The notes under the pieces are model-generated. The model was not told where the DNA came from, did not search any database, and saw only the letters and a list, made by a program, of their open reading frames with translations. From Euperipatoides rowelli (taxonomy: Eukaryota; Onychophora; Udeonychophora; Euonychophora; Peripatopsidae), in the NCBI GenBank assembly GCA_003024985.2, contig PXIH01S0114347.1: a stretch of DNA of 10,299 nucleotides; one strand, given 5' to 3'. The translations under genes were made by a program, and so were the position numbers. This document shows positions 1 to 7,366 of this stretch, in pieces; position 1 is the first letter of the stretch, and each line of letters begins with the position of its first letter.

Positions 1-31
1 ATAAGTTTTTTTTTATCTCACTGTTTTTTTT

Positions 32-70
32 TATATATATGTGTGTGTGAGTGTGTGTATGTGTGTGTGT
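32..70. repeat. (TA)n/(TG)n compound microsatellite
   Basis: A short (TA)n run passes into an alternating TG/GT tract, interrupted by GAGTG and TATG. It is preceded by T runs. Alternating purine-pyrimidine DNA of this kind is typical eukaryotic microsatellite and probably length-polymorphic. No gene is associated. Confidence 0.92.
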
Positions 71-109
71 AATATAGTTCAACAGTGCTATGTCTAGATC
101 CAATCGTAT

Positions 110-171
110 AATAGCTAGAAATAACTGAAGGAAAACGCCCTATTTCTTAGTTATTCGCCTAACTAGCTATT
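110..171. repeat. Imperfect inverted repeat (stem-loop)
   Basis: AATAGCTAG at 110-118 is exactly complementary to CTAGCTATT at 163-171. Just inside it, the ATAACT block near 121-126 can pair with AGTTAT near 149-154. This could form an interrupted stem-loop of about 60 bases. The stem is short and may be chance in AT-rich DNA. No function is suggested. Confidence 0.35.
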
Positions 172-1675
172 TACCCTTAATATAAAAATATGAATCTTAA
201 TCTGTCTGAAAATATTATTATATAAATTCTAACAATATAAATAAACAAATAAAACAAATAAATACAACAAGTTAATGTCTATGACTTTTTTTAAGACCCA
301 CCAAGACTGTCCTGCTATGGGGCTTCCACACAGCCTTTTCTGCAATCAATCATCATCAGCATTTACAGTATATAAAATTCTCTATACTAGCTAACATCCT
401 AACAATGCTATAAATATTTATAACAATTACAAATAATTACTATATTGGATCATGACATAAACACAAAAGCATAAAGAGGACCAAAAATGTATATCTCTTT
501 ACCCCAGGAGAAAGCTGAATTACAGATCCACTGTTCAAGTGACTAATCTTAAAAAAAAAAAAATCTTTATTTTGAAAAAAATATATAGGCTACTGTATAG
601 CTTACTGCAGACACAAGCAAGTTATGCTTAATAATGTATTGTTCATTACTTTATTATTTTTTTAAACTAATATGACTTATTAGCTTTTTTAAATAAAATA
701 ATTTCTCCAATACTATTTTAAATTAAAACATTTGAACAAATAAATATAATTTCTAAAATTATATTCTCTACCGGTACCAAACTCTATGAAAGATATGTTA
801 ACTCATAATAAATAAAAACATGCCTATATTAAAACACATTTTTTTTAGAAAAATTAGGCAACATTACAGTTATAATAATACAATATCTTGCAAGTTTTAT
901 ATTCATGTGTACTATATCACTATCTTATAAAGTCCAGTCTTCTTTGACACAGTCATGTGGTGTAAAAAATTTATATTTTTGGTCGTGAATATTTTAATAA
1001 TTTCATTGATTACCTTCCCCCGAAAAGAGTAACAATTTTGACACATAATAGCAGAGGTGCAGATAGATTGCAAAAAAATACATACCGCAAATTGTTAATT
1101 GTTAATTATTTACCTTACTTTGTTCTATTTGATAATATAAATGTAAAGGTAACTACATCCTTATAAATTACTTTTAGAGTATAAATTAGAAAATTTTAAT
1201 CTTTGTTTTCTTTTGACAAATGATTTGTGTTTATATAAATACATTTGTGTTGCATTTAATAAACGAATAATAATAATAAATAACATTTTTTTTAGGTTGT
1301 AAACATTTTGAAAGCTTTTTTTTTTTTTTTTGGTTGTGCAGACATATTGATAAACTTTTCTTAAGTCGGTTATGTCAAATATTTATTCATAAGTGCATCT
1401 CAGTATGTCATGAGTTTTTTTAAAAAAAAAAATTATTTTCACATGTAAAAAAAAAAAATTACACTGTTTTTCCAGGAATGAAGGGACAGCATCCCTCACA
1501 CCTTTCTGTACCCTATGATGATAGCTTATCTATAATATACAGTAAATAAAATATGAAATGATATTTAATTTTTAAAACATTCCACTAACCTTCGAGTGGG
1601 TGCGCACAAATTTTTAACATGAGCGGTCTCGTCGTAATTTTTACGATTCATAGAATCCTATGAATAAAAGTTTCT
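172..1675. other. AT-rich stretch without recognisable gene
   Basis: About 1.5 kb with no long open frame on either strand. It holds homopolymer runs (A13 near 550-562, T16 at 1316-1331, A8-A9 runs near 1423-1458) and two slightly GC-richer islands. The first, about 296-362, contains GGGGCTTCCACACAGCC and an ATCATCATCA end. The second, about 1473-1530, contains a CCAGGAATGAAGGGACAGC block. Both islands may be remnants of dispersed repeats, but I cannot assign either. Nothing else is recognised. Confidence 0.6.
1646..1665. repeat. Short perfect hairpin
   Basis: ATTCATAG (1646-1653) is complementary to CTATGAAT (1658-1665) across a four-base loop, AATC. It lies 10 bases upstream of the larger hairpin at 1676-1710. 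The two may be parts of one palindromic junction or element end, but neither has a recognised function. Confidence 0.6.
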
Positions 1676-1710
1676 AAATATGTGTAATAATGAAATTATT
1701 ACACATATTT
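1676..1710. repeat. Perfect 16-bp inverted repeat, 3-base loop
   Basis: AAATATGTGTAATAAT (1676-1691) and ATTATTACACATATTT (1695-1710) are exact reverse complements separated by GAA. This is a cruciform-capable hairpin. Its outer edge abuts the first copy of the 188-bp tandem repeat that starts near 1713, which suggests it marks the boundary of that repeat array or of an element containing it. The stem is AT-only apart from two GC pairs. No downstream gene supports reading it as a terminator. Confidence 0.9.
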
Positions 1711-1712
1711 AT

Positions 1713-2215
1713 GTTCTTTTTTTATCAGGAATTTTAATATATAAAGAAAAAAAATTCCAACAAACAGATTTTTTTTTTTATGATTTTTTTTCTAAATGTC
1801 AGCATTCATTATACTTGTATTTACTGTATGTTCAAATAATACAATGTTAAATATTTCAAACTCTATAACAGATAGAAAAAAAACTTAAATAGTATTTTTT
1901 GTTCTGTTTTTTATCAGGAATTTTAATATAAAAAGAAAAAAAAAATTCCAACAAACAGATTTTTTATCTGGACATACAGTAAATACAAGTGTAATGAATG
2001 CCAACATTTTGAAATTATTATTTTTTTAAATGTCGACATTCATTACACTTGTATTTACTGTATGGCCAGATAATACATTGCTAAATATTTCAAAATCTAT
2101 AACAGATAGAAAAAAATTTAAACAGTATTTCTTGTTCTATTTTTATCAAAATTTTAAGAAAAAAAAATTCCAACAAACTATTTTTTTTATGATTTTTCCT
2201 AAATGTCGGCTATAA
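1713..2215. repeat. Tandem repeat, about 188-233 bp unit, 2.4 copies
   Basis: Three copies begin at the GTTCT block: A at about 1713-1900, B at about 1901-2133, and a partial C at about 2134-2215. Shared blocks in order are TTATCAGGAATTTTAATAT, a purine-rich AAGAAAAAAAATTCCAACAAAC, a T-rich segment, AAATGTC-CATTCATTA, CTTGTATTTACTGTATG, and ATAACAGATAGAAAAAAA. Copy B is about 45 bp longer because it also carries an inverted duplicate of the AAATGTC...CAGATA part. Copies A and C have a TTTTATGATTTTT segment at the same place. A 61-codon plus-strand open frame across copies B and C is a chance product of the repeat. I recognise no transposase or promoter, so this is a local tandem duplication or the interior of a non-coding element. 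Confidence 0.93.
1964..2073. repeat. Long near-perfect hairpin, 46-bp arms
   Basis: The left arm (1964-2009) and right arm (2028-2073) are reverse complements with only three mismatches, around an 18-base AT-only loop. The arms start TTATCTGG and meet at AAATGTCGAC / GCCAACATTT. The right arm belongs to the normal tandem-repeat unit. The left arm is extra to copy B. If transcribed, this would fold into a long double-stranded RNA hairpin. The low divergence implies a recent inverted duplication or active homogenisation. It could also be a very short foldback (MITE-like) insertion. No target-site duplication is clear. Confidence 0.95.
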
Positions 2216-2671
2216 AAAAAAAGCCAGTTTATCTTACATTTCCATTATTGTTTCTCTGTCGTTGGAGATAGAATTTTTGAGTTTTGATTTTTGAAATCTG
2301 CATTAAATTCTGATTTTAAAAATATATAAGTTTTTATAATATTTGTATTATGCTACCTGGAGTCAATATTATTACATCATCGGGTGCGTGTCATAAAATT
2401 TATGTCTGAACATCTTTTTACATATAATTCTAAAAAATAACTATAAAATGGCCTATGTGCATGATAAAAACCTACCAATATTGTAGTGGGGAATTAGTTT
2501 TAGGAATAGAAAGCAGAGATAAACCCACAAGACCTTTATAAAAATGAATTTGTCGTAAAATTTAAGACATCAAGCTCGCTCTAGGCTAAAAATGATGTAG
2601 GCTATAATGTATATACTATATATAAATCAATTGTTAATTAAGCTTCTTTCATTTTTAAAATTTTACATACA
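2216..2671. other. AT-rich stretch without recognisable gene
   Basis: No open frame of useful length and no clear repeat. A few GC-richer words occur, such as CATCGGGTGCGTG near 2378-2390. The words TAGGCTA and TAGGCTAT near 2583-2606 resemble the TATAGGCTACT words at 585-595 and 9941-9951. Nothing further is supported. Confidence 0.5.
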
Positions 2672-2735
2672 ATGTTGGACTGGTTAGGGCAGCTGGTTGG
2701 CAATTGCCAACAAGGTCCAAAGCACCCTCCCCCAC
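2672..2735. mobile_element. Possible hAT-type transposon end (fragment)
   Basis: A GC-richer 60-base island in AT-rich DNA. It contains the perfect 16-bp palindrome GTTGGCAATTGCCAAC (2696-2711), enclosed by a second complementary pair, TTGGAC (2675-2680) and GTCCAA (2715-2720). It ends in a C-rich block, CACCCTCCCCCAC. An order of GGACTGG, a gGCAATTGCC palindrome, then a purine- or pyrimidine-rich G/C block is common in ends of non-autonomous hAT-type elements in animal genomes, as far as I recall. No matching second end or target-site duplication is visible, so the family call is tentative while the palindrome itself is certain. Confidence 0.35.
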
Positions 2736-2792
2736 TAAAGTTTTTTATTACAATATTATTTTTATACAATGTACCGCCTAATAGAAAAATTT

Positions 2793-3152
2793 TTAATTTG
2801 TTAGTTTTATATTCAATAATGAATTAATAATTATTGTATAAGATAGCAATCTATCTATCTTTAGGGTTAAAACTATATGAGCTTGTAGACAATTTTCAAT
2901 TTTCAGTAATTCAGCTGAGCTGGGAGAACATGAAAATTCTTTAAAGTAAAAAGGAAGTCTATCAATCAAAACTTTCTTATCTCTCAGGACATGTTTTGAT
3001 GTGACTTGCCTTGTCATAGTTAAGAATGATATTTTAATTCTCAACTTATGTGAGAAGGATCTGTAACTACAACTATCCTTCATCTTCAAATCACATGATA
3101 TTAAATAAAAAGCCAGCAACAATTTTGAAAAAAAAAATGTTGATTTATTCAT
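2793..3152 (-). other. Open reading frame, 119 codons, unassigned
   Basis: The longest open frame in the window, running ATG to stop on the minus strand, with an in-frame stop four codons upstream of the ATG. The first 20 residues (MNKSTFFF then LLLAFYLISC) look like a secretion signal: a lysine, then a hydrophobic stretch ending in a Cys. The rest is Lys/Leu/Ser/Ile-rich with scattered Cys and no motif I recognise. It ends in a low-complexity AT-coded tail. In DNA this AT-rich a 119-codon frame is unlikely but not impossible by chance, and the run of Phe codons comes from a T-rich homopolymer. There is no clear splice site, neighbouring exon or homologue. It may be a chance frame, a small secreted peptide gene, or the remnant of one. 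Confidence 0.15.
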
Positions 3153-3476
3153 ACATTCGTATTATTTTTTTTAATTATTTCAAAGATAACTCTTAGAAGA
3201 AAAGAAGAAATTATAGTAGTTATTTTCCTATATAAATAAATAGAAGTTATTTAAATTAAAAAATAATAGTTTGATACAATGTCAAAAAAAAAAAAACACA
3301 GGCCAATACTAAATATTCTGGTTTATTAAAATGATCATATATACTGTATCTAACATAGTTAATTATCTTGATAGCAGTATGATAGATTTTTTTTAATGTT
3401 ATTTCCCTTTAGATGTTGCAAGATTTTATGACTTCACCTTGTTTGAGATATGATGTCATTTCTTAGTTGGAATAAA

Positions 3477-4020
3477 TTATTTCTTCATTTTTCTTGTCTT
3501 ATCCTGCTCCTGTGGGGTAACGTTTTTGGAAAGCCTTTTCCATCTGTCTTGTTCAAATACATCCTTTTCCATCATCCTATTGTAAATAAGATCCTCCCTA
3601 ATACAGTCTGTCGATCTTCTCTTGATCTTTATCTTTTCCTGGTACCCTCCACAACCAATTCAGCTAAGCCCCTCCCCACTTAGATATCATACCTTCTCAT
3701 AAAATGTGCATACCATTGCAGTCTTCTCTCTTAAACATTATTAAATAATTTGGTAACTCCTTAAATCTCTCATTCATAATTCTATCCAAACTAGTGACAC
3801 CACAAATCCATCTCAACATCCTATCTCCACTGCTTCCAGCTTGTTACACTATGCCTTTGTTCTTTTCTGTCTCTGCTTCATATAACAATGTGGGTCTCAC
3901 CAATTGTCTTATAGACCATTCCCTTAGCAATAACACTTATTCTTTTGTCACACAGCACACCTGACATTATTTTATAATTCCTCCAAACAGTTTGTAACTT
4001 GTGAAATATCAATTCTGTGA
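3477..4020 (-). pseudogene. LINE reverse-transcriptase C-terminus, RTE/BovB-like, decayed
   Basis: Read on the minus strand, this is the C-terminal tail of a non-LTR retrotransposon endonuclease/reverse-transcriptase polyprotein. Motifs in order, switching between frames, are: VWRNYKIMSGVLCDKR near 3985-3935; VRPTLLYEAETE near 3900-3865 (family form RPxLLYGAETW); KLEAVEI and MLRWICGVTSLDRIMNER near 3841-3768; ERRLQWYAHFMRRYD near 3730-3685; a basic GTRKRSRSR stretch near 3645-3620; and DRWKRLSKNVTP near 3547-3510. The last segment ends at a TAA at 3479-3477. At least three frame changes and internal stops show it is dead. The catalytic YxDD and the endonuclease domain are absent, so this is the 5'-truncated 3' part, as is usual for LINE copies. 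The clade (RTE/BovB-like) is from memory of the family pattern. The LINE identity itself is well supported. A 77-codon plus-strand frame at 3450-3683 is its antisense shadow. Confidence 0.85.
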
Positions 4021-4526
4021 AGCAATTCTTTTTTCATTAAAATAATTAAATGCAACATTAACTTTTATAGTTTGATACGTTTTGCATTTCCTTCAGAATT
4101 CATTCCATAAATAAATCATATAAAATATATTCCCTCACTGAACATGTGTGATGTAATTAAAAAATGGAATGAATATTTAGTCTTCTAAACTTTAAATGGA
4201 TCAAATGTGAAGAAATTTTAGAACACAAATATCTTATTTTATCGTAAAAGTCACAACTAATTGCTAACTAAATATTATATACATCTGAGATGAATGATGA
4301 AAGGGTAACCCAACAGTATTATTGTGGTGTAAGTCTAATGACAACCTGTAATCAAAAAATAAAAAAAAACAATCACAATACTAAAATTATCAAATTATGA
4401 TAAAAGCTAAATGGTCTCTAATTATATCCTTGATAGTTTATCAATTTATGGCAGTTCACTACACTAATGTAGGAAATTCAAAATGAAGGAATAAAAATAT
4501 AAATTGGCACCAATGATTGCCTTAGT
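4021..4526. other. AT-rich stretch without recognisable gene
   Basis: Between the LINE fragment and the hAT-like end I see no open frame, no clear repeat and no RNA gene. Translation of the minus strand just upstream of the LINE fragment gives no more reverse-transcriptase motif, so the truncation point is probably near 4020. Confidence 0.5.
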
Positions 4527-4566
4527 CAGTGTTTCTCAAACTAGAGCCATGGCCCCTTGGGGGGCA
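4527..4566 (+). mobile_element. hAT-like transposon terminal motif
   Basis: CAGTGTTTCTCAAAC (4527-4541), followed by a short spacer and GCCATGGCCCCTTGGGGGGC, is very close to the typical left end of many animal hAT-type elements and their MITEs (terminal CAGNGNTTCTCAA, then a gGCCcCTTGGGGGgC region). Such elements make 8-bp target duplications. The eight bases before it are GCCTTAGT. No good complementary right end with the same octamer was found. The best weak candidate is GTTTACAACCGTG at 5738-5750. If that is real, the element would be about 1.2 kb and would carry the minisatellite below as its body. The left-end call is reasonable. The right end is speculative. Confidence 0.55.
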
Positions 4567-4591
4567 TTGAGGTTTTCAGAATGGGCCTTCA

Positions 4592-5475
4592 ATTTGAGTC
4601 ATTTCTATTTGAGTTGTTATGTCATCAAGTCATTGGTAATTTATATTTAAGTCATTACATCATTGAGTCATTGGTAATTTCTATTTGAGTCATTACCTCA
4701 TTGAGTCATTGGTGATTTCTATTTGAGTCATTATACCATTTAGTTGCTAATAATTTATATTTGAGTCATTATGTCATTGAGTCATTGGTAATTTCTATTT
4801 GAGTTATGTCATTGAGTCAGTATTTCTATTTGAGTCATTATGTCATTGTCATTGGTAATTTCTATTTGAGTCATGTCATTTTGTCAGTAATTTCTATTTG
4901 AGTCATTATGTAATTGAATCATTGGTAATTTCTATTTGAGTCATTATGTAATTGAATCATTGGTAATTTCTATTTGAGTTGTTACATAATTGAGTCATTG
5001 GTAATTTCTATTTGAGTTATGTCATTGAGTCATTGGTATTTCTATTTGTCATTGTCATTTAGTCAGTAATTTCTATTTGAGTCATTATTTCATTGAGTCA
5101 TTGGTAATTTCTATTTGAGTTCTGTCATTGAGTTGTTGGTATTTCTATTTGAGTCATTATGTCGCTGAGCCGTTGGTAATTTCTATCTAAGTTGTTATGT
5201 CATTGAGTCATAGGTAATTTCTATTTGAGTCATTGATAATTTCTATTTGAGTCATTATGTCATTGAGTCATTGGTAATTTCTATTTGAGTCATTATGTCA
5301 TTGAGTCAATAATTTATGCTTAAGTTGTTACTTCATTGAGTCATTGGAATTTCTATTTGAGTTGTTACGTCACTGAGTCATTTCTATTTGAATCGTAATG
5401 TCATTGAATCATTGGTTAATAAAAACATTTTTTCATTTTGAGTCAATTTGTCTTCATTGAGTCATTTGTAATTGT
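4592..5475 (+). repeat. Minisatellite, about 38-bp period, about 22 units
   Basis: Imperfect head-to-tail units with the approximate consensus TCATTGAGTCATTGGTAATT followed by TCTATTTGAGTCATTATG. Many units lose 3-8 bases, so spacing between the TCTATTTG blocks varies from about 24 to 39. Each full unit itself contains two GAGTCATT words, which suggests it grew from a shorter ancestral monomer. Most words on the plus strand read TGAGTCA, which is the AP-1 (TRE) consensus. I count about 27 exact matches across the array. Edges decay at both ends (ATGGGCCTTCAATTTGAG on the left, ATTGAGTCATTTGTAATTG on the right). The array begins about 25 bases inside the hAT-like end and has no open frame. Confidence 0.96.
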
Positions 5476-6325
5476 TTAATAAATTTTTTGCCAAGTGTCA
5501 ATTTAAACTATTAAATAACTACTATAAGGTCACCAATTATTTAAAATCTGCTCCTTGTGCATACTGACTACATTGCTATTTCAGGTGGCAGCAGTTAAAA
5601 TGCTTTACTACTTCAGTTTTAAATACCTTTTTATTTATTTATTTTTTTGATTTTTTGTTTTGTTTTACCAAGTGGAATTTTATTTTTTTGTGATTTTCTT
5701 TGAAAATAAATGTGTGACCTTTAAAATTTTTAAAAATGTTTACAACCGTGTAGTTCTTAAATTGTATTAGTTTCAATGCTCAGGTGTCAGAGTTGAATTC
5801 AACAAAATTGTAACATCCAATAATCTATACAGTAATAAAGATCATTCCTCAGAGAAAGTGATTGACAATTGGTGTGCTTTAAACTGTATAAACGCAAGAT
5901 CTGCTATTAATCATTAGAAAGTTGTTTTTTTCCCATTTCCCAAAAGATAATAAATTTTCTTAAAGCTTGGATTGTAACTTGTAAAGTTAAGAGAAGTTTT
6001 TTATTTTCCCTGAAAGAATTCCATCTTAGACAGAAAACATGTTAAAGTATTTTATTATTATTAATATTAATCAATAAATGATGTTTTACAAAACCTGCAC
6101 TTTACACATTTAAATTATTTCTGTAAAGATCGATTGTTTTACTAAAAGGTTTAAGATTAAAACATTCATGAAGTCTATCTTTAAAATCTTTTCAATTATA
6201 GAGCACCACAGATTGATTACCAATGAATTTTCCATTTAAATTTTATTAACTCGTGTTTAAAATTTATTATATCTAGTTAAAAATGGTATAATTTGTAATA
6301 ACAGAATAAGATTAAAGGTTGATTC
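5476..6325. other. AT-rich stretch without recognisable gene
   Basis: No open frame of note. T-rich runs occur near 5624-5695, including TTTATTTATTTATTT and GTTTTGTTTTACC. GTTTACAACCGTG at 5738-5750 loosely resembles a complementary hAT end (GTTTNAGAACCACTG type) and could close the element that opens at 4527, but the flanking bases do not repeat GCCTTAGT. Nothing else stands out. Confidence 0.45.
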
Positions 6326-6350
6326 ATTATTATTCTACTAGAATAATAAT
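6326..6350. repeat. Perfect 11-bp inverted repeat
   Basis: ATTATTATTCT (6326-6336) and AGAATAATAAT (6340-6350) are exact reverse complements with a three-base loop, ACT. Composition is almost all A/T, so a chance origin is possible. It sits in DNA rich in ATT triplets and has no associated gene. Confidence 0.8.
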
Positions 6351-6666
6351 TCCCTCCTATATAATAAAATGCTAACGATAAGTCAACTTTATAGAAAAGC
6401 GCATGTGCAAGATTTTCATGCACTGTGTTTTCACATTCTTAGACTTAGATATTATTATTATTAGCGTTTATTATTACAAAAACAAGAATTAAAATTATTA
6501 ATAAACTAGCGTTTATCGGTTTGATTTCATGCATTTAGATAAAAAAAAAATTATTATTTGCATTTATTATTATTAAACAATAAGATAAGATATACTGTAA
6601 TACATGATTGTGCTAATAAAAACTGCATATTTTTTTCATTTGAATATTTTGAAATATACAGTCTCT
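6351..6666. other. ATT-rich stretch without recognisable gene
   Basis: Several short (ATT)n/(TTA)n tracts lie near 6451-6480 and 6551-6578. The word TAGCGTTTAT occurs twice, at about 6462-6471 and 6507-6516, the second inside ATAAACTAGCGTTTAT, which has 6-bp complementary ends. No gene or longer repeat is seen. Confidence 0.5.
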
Positions 6667-6952
6667 CATTAAGAGATTTATATTTTTAATCATTTATAAA
6701 ATTATTTTAGGAATGGGGGGGGGGATGTGTAGAAGGGATCTCAAAAGATGGGGTATGGGGAAGGGATGGTGGGGAATATCTAGAGCCCCATTGTATTTCA
6801 AGTCACAAGGAGCTTTTCATTAAGAGATTTATATTTTTAATCATTTCTTAAATGATTTTAGTAATAGGGGGTAGGAGGGATGGGGAGAGGAGATATCAGG
6901 GGAGGGGGATATTTAGGGCCCCATTGTATTTCAATTCACAAGGGACTTTTCA
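6667..6952 (+). repeat. Two tandem copies, about 151 and 135 bp, with G-rich cores
   Basis: Copy 1 (6667-6817) and copy 2 (6818-6952) both start CATTAAGAGATTTATATTTT and continue TAATCATTT, then ATTTTAG. A purine-rich block dominated by G runs follows, then GCCCCATTGTATTTCAA, TCACAAGG, and a closing CTTTTCA. The outer parts are nearly identical. The G-rich centre differs in length and arrangement, as expected of slippage-prone DNA. Copy 1 has a G10 run, then GGG, GGGG, GGGG, GGG and GGGG within about 65 bases. Copy 2 has G5, GGG, GGGG, GGGG and G5. Both blocks have quadruplex potential on the plus strand. No coding capacity is seen. Confidence 0.93.
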
Positions 6953-6992
6953 GCTAGTTTATATAATAAAAGATTAGAGATGTTCTAGCACA

Positions 6993-7229
6993 ATGATGTT
7001 TGATGTACTTAAAATCCCTGTGAAAACAGATAGAGTGATTCTGTTTAGGGCTATGTATGACTTTGTTGGACCTGTAAACCTATCCACAGAGATTATTAAA
7101 AAAACAAAAACAATCATGTATGACAATGTAGGAACATTATCTTTCAGCAATGAAGATATCAGCAACCTTATTATTGCATTTACAGTTCTAACCTTCATCC
7201 CAATTCTGAAACCGACTCAAATTAATTGA
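6993..7229 (+). other. Open reading frame, 78 codons, doubtful
   Basis: An ATG-to-TGA open frame with an in-frame stop (TAG at 6975-6977) upstream. The complementary strand is also open for 74 codons over almost the same span. The product would begin MMFDVLKIPVKTDRV and contain two similar words, AMYDFVGPV and IMYDNVGTL, whose DNA (ATGTATGAC at 7053 and 7116) is exactly 63 bases apart, so a possible old in-frame duplication. The words recall the ALYDF...LSF pattern of SH3 domains, but the spacing is wrong and no complete domain is present. No clear splice donor or acceptor bounds it as an exon. It follows immediately after the G-rich tandem repeat. It is most likely a chance frame or a remnant of an unknown repeat. 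Confidence 0.15.
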
Positions 7230-7366
7230 AATAATAACTATGCCCCAACCCTAATCCAAATAAGTAAATAGAATAAATTTGCTTAATCATTTTTGATCAT
7301 GTTAACATTATTTCCTTTAGCCCAACGATTAATCAAACAACAGTTGCTTTATTTAGTAGTGGCCAA
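7230..7366. other. Short AT-rich spacer
   Basis: No gene or repeat is seen between the doubtful frame and the minisatellite. The sequence reads as plain AT-rich DNA with a few C-rich words such as GCCCCAACCCTAATCC. Confidence 0.45.

Noticed and set aside
1316-1331. T16 run as a pol III or intrinsic terminator
   Set aside because: No tRNA, 5S or other small RNA gene with A/B boxes precedes it, and no GC-rich stem is present. Similar runs occur throughout the window.
2030-2215. 61-codon plus-strand open frame
   Set aside because: It lies wholly inside copies B and C of the 188-bp tandem repeat. Its N-terminal part is the right arm of the hairpin, and most of the rest is Lys/Phe from homopolymers.
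3450-3683. 77-codon plus-strand open frame with a hydrophobic N-terminus
   Set aside because: It is the antisense of the LINE reverse-transcriptase tail, which has clear family motifs on the minus strand.
4592-5475. CRISPR-like direct repeats
   Set aside because: Units are contiguous and diverged with no unique spacers, and the surrounding DNA is eukaryotic. This is a minisatellite.
4519-5758. Complete hAT element from 4527 to 5750
   Set aside because: The right-end candidate GTTTACAACCGTG matches the left end poorly and the octamer GCCTTAGT is not repeated after it, so only the left end is annotated.
7045-7170. SH3-like words (AMYDFVG, and LSFSNEDI after MYDNVG)
   Set aside because: An SH3 domain needs about 8-10 residues between the ALYDF and LSF motifs, followed by a WW and a PxNY motif. 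The spacing is wrong and the later motifs are absent.
6974-7198. 74-codon minus-strand open frame
   Set aside because: It overlaps the plus-strand frame at 6993-7229, with no motif or signal favouring it. Both are probably chance frames in a stop-poor segment.
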